From positions 61,379 through 125,378 of the forward strand of contig JAIBBN010000009.1 in assembly GCA_019694655.1 (NCBI GenBank): DNA of 64,000 nucleotides, written 5' to 3'. The notes under the pieces were generated by a model. It was not told the origin of the DNA and made no database searches. It saw nothing but the letters and a program-made list of their open reading frames with translations. Within the stretch, counting starts at the first letter, position 1. Every line of letters starts with the position of its first letter. This document shows, one piece after another, positions 60,226-64,000 of this stretch. The DNA comes from Leptospirales bacterium. Lineage in GTDB: Bacteria > Spirochaetota > Leptospiria > Leptospirales > Leptonemataceae. The position numbers were made by a program, and so were the translations under genes.

Positions 60226-60969
60226 ATGTCCGTTCCACTGATCTCCTTTGAAAATAAGACGATACTGATTACCGGCGCCAGCCGCGGCATTGGTCGCGCA
60301 ATTGCCGAGGGCTTTGGCCGCCACGGCGCCACTGTCTATGGAACGGCGCGCGCCGAGTCTTCGCTGGATTGGATGGCGGCCGCCGGAATGCACGGCCGCG
60401 CAGCTGATGTAAGTCAGCCAGGCGCAGTCGCTGCTGTGATCGAGGAGATTGTCGCCCGCCACGGTCGCCTGGACTGCTTGTTGAACAATGCCGGAGTTGC
60501 ATCCAACACTCCCTCAGGCGGAATGAAAGAGGGCGAAATGGACATGATCATCAACACCAACTTCAAGGGAGTGTTTCGCGCCTGCCAGGCCTACTACAAG
60601 GCCCAGCGACGCAGCGGCGGCGTCATTATCAATATGGCCTCGGTACTTGGCCTGGTGGGCGCCCCGCTGGCCGGCGTCTACTGTGGAACGAAGGGTGCAG
60701 TGATTCAGACGACGCGCGCCCTTGCTGTGGAGTGGGCCTCCGCCGGCTTTCGGGTCAATGCCATTGCGCCGGGCTTTATCGATACTGATATGACAGAGAT
60801 GATCAAGAAGCGTCCGGCGGTGCGTGAAAAGCTGCTGGGCCAGATTCCTATGAATCGGATGGGACAGCCGGAAGACATCGTCGGCGCCGCCCTCTACCTG
60901 GCCAGCGATCTGTCCAGCTATGTTACCGGGCACGTGCTGGTCGTTGACGGCGGCGTAACTGCCATGTGA
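60226..60969 (+). CDS. Short-chain dehydrogenase/reductase (FabG-like)
   Basis: A 247-residue NAD(P)-dependent oxidoreductase. The cofactor loop ILITGASRGIGRAIAEGF is at residues 14-31, NNAGV near 87, and the catalytic Ser and Tyr-x3-Lys lie in MASVLGL and GVYCGTKGAV near 153-162. NAIAPGFIDTDMTEMIKKRP near 185-204 is also typical. The start is placed at ATG 60226 (MSVPLISF); an in-frame TTG at 60190 is possible. It could reduce a 3-oxoacyl or other carbonyl compound; the substrate is not clear. It is the first plus-strand gene after the MFS operon. Confidence 0.92.
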   Translation: MSVPLISFENKTILITGASRGIGRAIAEGFGRHGATVYGTARAESSLDWMAAAGMHGRAADVSQPGAVAAVIEEIVARHGRLDCLLNNAGVASNTPSGGMKEGEMDMIINTNFKGVFRACQAYYKAQRRSGGVIINMASVLGLVGAPLAGVYCGTKGAVIQTTRALAVEWASAGFRVNAIAPGFIDTDMTEMIKKRPAVREKLLGQIPMNRMGQPEDIVGAALYLASDLSSYVTGHVLVVDGGVTAM

Positions 60970-61003
60970 TTGACGTCAGCGGCGCTGGCCGGAGCGCTAT
61001 GGC

Positions 61004-61900
61004 ATGTTGCGCCGAATTCTGACACTTCCTACGCTCTTGATCTTGTGGCTTGGTCTCTTGCCGCGTTGCGCCGCTCTGGATAGTTTGAGCGGCGGGCTCA
61101 GCAGTCCCGAATTCAAGCTGGAACGCGTTGAGTTCACAGGCATCTCGCCAGAGTCGCTGAGGCTCAAGCTGCACACGCGAGTGATCAATCACTATCCGAT
61201 TCAAATTCCGGCTGGCAGCGTGGACGCCCGGCTTCGTCTGGAAAATAGCGAATTCAGCCGCATCAAGACCAGCTTTGCACAGGGCATTCCGGCCAACGCT
61301 TCAGCCGCGGCTGCATTCGATGTGGAAATCCCCTTTGCCGGTCTGGCTGCCGCTTACAGCCAGGTCGGACAGAGCGAGACCATGAACCTGGGGCTCAGCG
61401 GCGCGCTCAATGTCACACTGCCCGCCGGCGACCGTCGGCCGCAGGCGTTGTCCATTTTACCCGATTCGCTTTCGATCCCAATCCAGATCCAGCAGCAAAT
61501 TCCGGCGCTAAAACCGGAAGTGGAGCTGCGCAATTTTCAACTGACTGCTCCAGAGCTTGGTCTGAATCCAACGCTCGGCGTGTCCTTTGATCTCAGCATT
61601 CTCAACCGCGCCGGCGCAGCGCTGCAGGTCAATTCGCTCAACTACGACCTATCACTGGAGAATACTCCTTTCCTCAACGGCGCCGCAGAAGACATTCGCA
61701 ATGAAGGACGCGAATCGATCGCCACAGTGCGTACAACCTTGCCTCTGGTTTCACTGGGCGCGGCGATTATTAGCGCCGCCCGCCGCGGCAGTGCGCGTTT
61801 TCACATCGCCGGCGAGGGCGCCCTGAACACTCCTAATTTTCCGCTGCCAGAATTGCTGCGCATGCAATTTGAAAAAAGCGGAACCAGCAGTTGGCGATAA
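61004..61900 (+). CDS. Exported LEA14/WHy-like protein
   Basis: A 298-residue protein with an N-terminal signal (LTLPTLLILWLGLLPRCAAL) followed by two similar beta domains. The first, VEFTGISPESLRLKLHTRVI, then NHYPIQIPAGSVDARLRLE, and the second, LNPTLGVSFDLSILNRAGAA, then LQVNSLNYDLSLENTPF, both have the LEA14/WHy pattern (long beta strand, N.Y.i.v....y.l...g). Such domains are linked to desiccation or stress response in plants and are found in envelope proteins of bacteria. It sits 34 bases after the SDR gene and 19 before the PBP gene. Confidence 0.75.
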   Translation: MLRRILTLPTLLILWLGLLPRCAALDSLSGGLSSPEFKLERVEFTGISPESLRLKLHTRVINHYPIQIPAGSVDARLRLENSEFSRIKTSFAQGIPANASAAAAFDVEIPFAGLAAAYSQVGQSETMNLGLSGALNVTLPAGDRRPQALSILPDSLSIPIQIQQQIPALKPEVELRNFQLTAPELGLNPTLGVSFDLSILNRAGAALQVNSLNYDLSLENTPFLNGAAEDIRNEGRESIATVRTTLPLVSLGAAIISAARRGSARFHIAGEGALNTPNFPLPELLRMQFEKSGTSSWR

Positions 61901-61919
61901 CGCCCGGTCAGAGCAAGCA

Positions 61920-64000
61920 ATGAATCAACTTCGCGATCTATGGCTCTCACTTCAGCGCTTTTACTGGCGCAATCTGGAACCCATTCTGCAACAGCTTCTG
62001 GTCAGTGTGGGGCCGGCCTTGCGCTGGCTGGCGCCGCGCTGGAAAGGGCTGGCGGTGCGCGGGGCGATTGTCGCCTTCGTCGGCCTTGCCGGCTACAGCG
62101 GCGTCGTTTGCGGGATCTACCTCAATGATCGTTCGCGACTGCTTGGCGAGTTGCAGCAGTACAAGCAGTGGCTGTATGGACAGGGGCAAAGCGAGCGCAA
62201 GCCGCCAATTCAAATCTTTGGCTACGATGGAAAACTAATAGGCGAATACCTGCCAGAGCGCGGCTCGCGGATGAGCGTCCAGTCCTGTTCGCGATTGACA
62301 TGGCTGAATCGGGCTGCAGTATCCTCGGAGGACCGCGACTTCTATACGCACGGCGGCTATTCGATGCGCGCCATCGCCCGTGCGATGGTCAACAATCTGA
62401 CCAGCTTTTCCTTCCGCGAGGGCGGCGGCACGATCACACAGCAGTTGGCCAGGAACCTCTTTACAGATCGCTCGCGTTCGCTCTTCCGCAAACTCTACGA
62501 AACGATGGCGGCGCGATTGATCGAGTCCGAGCTGAGCAAAGAAGAGATCCTCTGTCTCTATTTGAACAAAATCTACATGGGCGAGGGGCGCATCGGCGCG
62601 GAGGAAGCCAGCTGGTTCTATTTTCGCAAGCCGCCGGAAAAGCTGAGCGCCGCCGAAGCGGCGATGATCGTTGGGCTTTTTCCAAGTCCGGTGGCCTACA
62701 GCCCGTTGAACAATATTCAACTTTCCGTGAAAAAGCAGCGCCTGGTGCTGGACGCCCTGGTCGAACAGGGACAGTTGAGCGAGCGCGAGCGCAACCTGAG
62801 CTTGCAACAATTTGTGCGCGGCTACCAGATCGATGCGCCAGCCGGCGATCCCGGTCAGGTTGGCCTCTACGGCGCCAGCCGCGATTTTCGCTTCAATGCT
62901 GCGCCGACAGCAAACGAGTATGTGAAGAATTTTCTGCATGAGGAGCTGCGCGAATCGCTTGGCGAAGATGTGATTCGTGCTGGCGGATTGCGCGTCTACA
63001 CTACCATCGACGCAGCGCAACAGGCGGCGGCGCTGACAGCGGTGCGCAAGAAGGTAGAAGAGGCGCGCAGCAGAATGATGGCCAACCAGGCCGTTGATGC
63101 GGAACGTCTGGAACGCATCGCCCGTCGGCTGAACGGCGCTTTGATTTCGCTGGAGGCCGGCACTGGCGATATTCGCGCCGTTGTCGGCGGTTACGGCGTT
63201 TCCGAAGGAGTGATGACCCAGCGCGTCTGGAGCATGTTGCGTCAGCCGGGATCTTCGATTAAGGGCTTTTTGTATGCGGTGGCGCTTGATGAGGGAACGC
63301 TGCAGGTCAATTCAACAGTCGTCGATCAGCACATCAACATTGGCGGTTACGAGCCGCGCAACTGGTACCGCGGCTACCTGGGATCGATCCCGCTGCGCCG
63401 CGCCGTGGCGCGATCGGTCAATACGGTGGCGGTGCAGACGCTTCACAACCTCGGCGTTTCGACCTTCCGCAATGCCATGATCTCCTCGTTGGATATGGGC
63501 TATCTGGAGGCGCGCGATCGTTTTCAGCCCAATCTCAGCCTGGCCCTCGGTTCTGGAGAAGTCACGCCGCTGGAACTGGCCCGACTGTATGCGCTGCTGG
63601 TCAATGGCGGGCGAGTGATCTATCCCCGTCTGGTGCTGCGCGTAGAAGGTCCGGAGGGCGAGGTGCTCTGGCAGAACGAACAGGAAAACGTCGGCGATCA
63701 GACGCTCTCGGCCGCGGCCTGCGCCGGCGCGATCAAGTTGATGCAATATGTTTTCGACGAAGATGAGGATGGCACCGTAAAGTACATTGGCCGCCGCCGG
63801 CAGAGCGATCCTACGTACTTGCCCTTTCCAATTGCCGGCAAGACCGGTACGGTGCAATCGACGCCAGAGACGCAGCGACGATTTCCGCACATGCCGGGCG
63901 TACGTGACGCGTGGTTTGTGGGCCTCACGCCGCAGAATGTTGCCGTCGTCTGGCTTGGTCAGGATGAGGGAGCGCCTTTTCAGGGTTCCGGTGCGCAGAC
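61920..64000 (+). CDS. Class A penicillin-binding protein (PBP1-type), C terminus missing
   Basis: An open frame from ATG 61920 runs off the right edge (about 693 residues). It has a membrane helix near residues 42-65 (LAVRGAIVAFVGLAGYSGVV), then the glycosyltransferase domain with AVSSEDRDFYTHGGYS (the catalytic Glu) near 133-148, and GGGTITQQLARNLF near 168. The transpeptidase active-site Ser is in RQPGSSIKGFLYAVAL (SxxK), with SVN in RSVNTVAVQ and KTGT in AGKTGTVQS. It polymerises glycan strands and cross-links them on the outer face of the inner membrane. The layout fits PBP1A/1C types. It is the last gene visible, in line with mpl and uppP elsewhere. Confidence 0.92.
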   Translation, partial: MNQLRDLWLSLQRFYWRNLEPILQQLLVSVGPALRWLAPRWKGLAVRGAIVAFVGLAGYSGVVCGIYLNDRSRLLGELQQYKQWLYGQGQSERKPPIQIFGYDGKLIGEYLPERGSRMSVQSCSRLTWLNRAAVSSEDRDFYTHGGYSMRAIARAMVNNLTSFSFREGGGTITQQLARNLFTDRSRSLFRKLYETMAARLIESELSKEEILCLYLNKIYMGEGRIGAEEASWFYFRKPPEKLSAAEAAMIVGLFPSPVAYSPLNNIQLSVKKQRLVLDALVEQGQLSERERNLSLQQFVRGYQIDAPAGDPGQVGLYGASRDFRFNAAPTANEYVKNFLHEELRESLGEDVIRAGGLRVYTTIDAAQQAAALTAVRKKVEEARSRMMANQAVDAERLERIARRLNGALISLEAGTGDIRAVVGGYGVSEGVMTQRVWSMLRQPGSSIKGFLYAVALDEGTLQVNSTVVDQHINIGGYEPRNWYRGYLGSIPLRRAVARSVNTVAVQTLHNLGVSTFRNAMISSLDMGYLEARDRFQPNLSLALGSGEVTPLELARLYALLVNGGRVIYPRLVLRVEGPEGEVLWQNEQENVGDQTLSAAACAGAIKLMQYVFDEDEDGTVKYIGRRRQSDPTYLPFPIAGKTGTVQSTPETQRRFPHMPGVRDAWFVGLTPQNVAVVWLGQDEGAPFQGSGAQ

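Overview
The window is a GC-rich bacterial chromosome segment that most likely comes from a member of the Leptospirales (Spirochaetes). This rests on four signs: a tmRNA whose tag reads ANNELALAA, the form I recall for Leptospira; a DUF1574 protein, a family best known from Leptospira; a FliS flagellin chaperone; and many lipoproteins with relaxed lipoboxes. Base composition looks too GC-rich for Leptospira itself, so a less-studied lineage near Leptonema or Turneriella is plausible. This is inference, not a computed placement. I see no insertion sequences, prophage, CRISPR array or rRNA; it reads as ordinary chromosome with several unusual envelope modules.

Layout. Positions 1-2,900 hold a partial DUF4505 gene, a DUF4332 gene, uppP (undecaprenyl-diphosphate phosphatase) and fliS with a coiled-coil partner. 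Positions 2,933-6,767 are a tight cluster of a secreted caspase-like peptidase, a one-helix membrane protein and two lipoproteins, facing a secreted helical protein on the minus strand (6,795-8,168). Next come hppA with a clear terminator, a MIP18/SufT-like gene and a lipase-type hydrolase. Positions 11,888-18,107 (minus) form a probable five-gene operon: a CCA-enzyme-like protein that has lost its nucleotidyltransferase motifs, an NrnA-type DHH phosphoesterase, an MBOAT acyltransferase, a DUF1574 SGNH-like partner and a degenerate alpha/beta hydrolase.

Positions 18,228-29,576 are mostly housekeeping: hpt, a GT4 glycosyltransferase, tpx, mpl, a family 4 uracil-DNA glycosylase, purB and an acyl-CoA synthetase. 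A response regulator and a large PAS histidine kinase follow, convergent. Then a TetR gene and two acyl-CoA dehydrogenase genes, with a 22-bp palindrome upstream. Positions 36,591-44,218 hold a DUF971 gene, a lipoprotein, tRNA-Arg(ACG), a GT-C type membrane protein, a K+ channel, ssrA, a YdcF-like gene, rtcB and a hydrolase. A GAF-GAF sigma-54 activator follows.

The most striking region is 46,518-60,096 (minus): an MFS transporter, an AsmA-like protein, a lipoprotein and a giant exported protein of about 2,857 residues. The giant combines a TolB-like propeller, long helical repeats and two CHAT-like (caspase-like) domains, each apparently lacking its catalytic cysteine. The window ends with an SDR dehydrogenase, a LEA14/WHy-like exported protein and the start of a class A penicillin-binding protein.

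Taken together, the region is rich in cell-envelope functions: lipid-carrier recycling, peptidoglycan synthesis and recycling, surface O-acylation, glycosyltransfer, AsmA-type lipid handling and lipoproteins.
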